Notes under the pieces: generated by a model
Databases searched by the model: none
Seen by the model: only the letters and a program-made list of their open reading frames with translations
What the model was told of the DNA's origin: nothing
Assembly: GCA_905250885.1 (NCBI GenBank)
Contig: CAJNOQ010001355.1
Span: forward strand, 1-32,720
Length of the DNA stretch: 32,720 bases
Source: Didymodactylos carnosus
Lineage: Eukaryota; Rotifera; Eurotatoria; Philodinida; Philodinidae
Direction: 5' to 3'
Shown here: in pieces, positions 32,594 through 32,720 of the stretch
Layout of the letters: each line of letters opens with the position of its first letter
How positions within the stretch are numbered: position 1 is the first letter of the stretch
Program-made: the position numbers and the translations under genes

Positions 32594-32720
32594 CACGTGC
32601 GTAGTATAATATGTTATAATTAACAATGAATCTATCATTCTATTTTTACTAACTAATTAGAAAATCACGCATATGGAAACATTCTTTTTCTTCGCCATAT
32701 AATGTGATTGAACTAAAACA
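32594..32720 (+). repeat. 127-bp direct repeat, right copy (cut by window end)
   Basis: Perfect match to 27663-27789. The left flank (cttttccccc) differs from that of the first copy (tctctgagga). The repeat reaches the last base, so its true length is unknown. Confidence 0.95.

Overview
This window looks like nuclear DNA of a small-genome invertebrate. It is AT-rich, it has no bacterial operons or ribosome binding sites, and its genes are split by many very short GT-AG introns, mostly 56-94 nt. Exon phases can be followed by eye, and every join used in the four best models keeps the frame. Metazoan families are present: a TALE homeodomain, BRCA1/BARD1-like tandem BRCT, and an ADAM11/22/23-like disintegrin protein. 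The AT bias, tiny introns and 3' splice sites just upstream of start codons would fit a bdelloid rotifer such as Rotaria. That species guess is inference and cannot be proven from the window.

Layout: 1-290 holds a 45-bp inverted repeat (foldback or MITE-like). On the minus strand, 688-1172 is a small Asn-rich gene of unknown function. The region 1183-3855 shows no gene. From 3856 to 16718 there is a minus-strand cluster of four genes that share a short Cys/His module, C-x4-C-x9-C-x2/3-H. In most copies the module is preceded by a box of the form GD....L..G.RKKFDG..WR. Gene 1 (7382-3856, nine exons, about 975 aa) carries three modules, an acidic tract, a TALE homeodomain and two BRCT domains. 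Gene 2 (8984-8145, 204 aa) has two modules. Gene 3 (15108-14017, 266 aa, five exons) has one. Gene 4 (16718-16119, 199 aa) has one without the leading box. The gaps between them hold mobile-element debris, including a 182-bp hAT-type MITE and a 96-bp near-perfect palindrome.

The region 16.7-26.4 kb has no gene I can support. It contains a dispersed foldback repeat family, a tRNA-like Pol III promoter (SINE head or decayed tRNA) and several inverted repeats. On the plus strand, 26.47-30.97 kb holds a TATA box, a putative untranslated exon, a possible signal-peptide exon and an eleven-exon ADAM11/22/23-like gene. That gene encodes the end of a metalloprotease domain, then disintegrin, Cys-rich, EGF, one membrane span and a roughly 360-residue cytoplasmic tail, but no protease or prodomain is visible. 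A 275-bp hAT-type MITE with an 8-bp target duplication lies at 31.5-31.8 kb. The last 127 bases of the window repeat 27663-27789 exactly, so the ADAM-like gene is either the first unit of a tandem duplication of 4.93-kb period or at an assembly overlap.

Functionally, the best candidate for a previously undescribed system is the minus-strand cluster. It looks like a local family of probable DNA- or chromatin-associated proteins built on an unrecognised Cys3His module. One member has gained both a homeodomain (DNA targeting) and a BRCA1/BARD1-type BRCT pair (usually phosphopeptide binding in the DNA-damage response).
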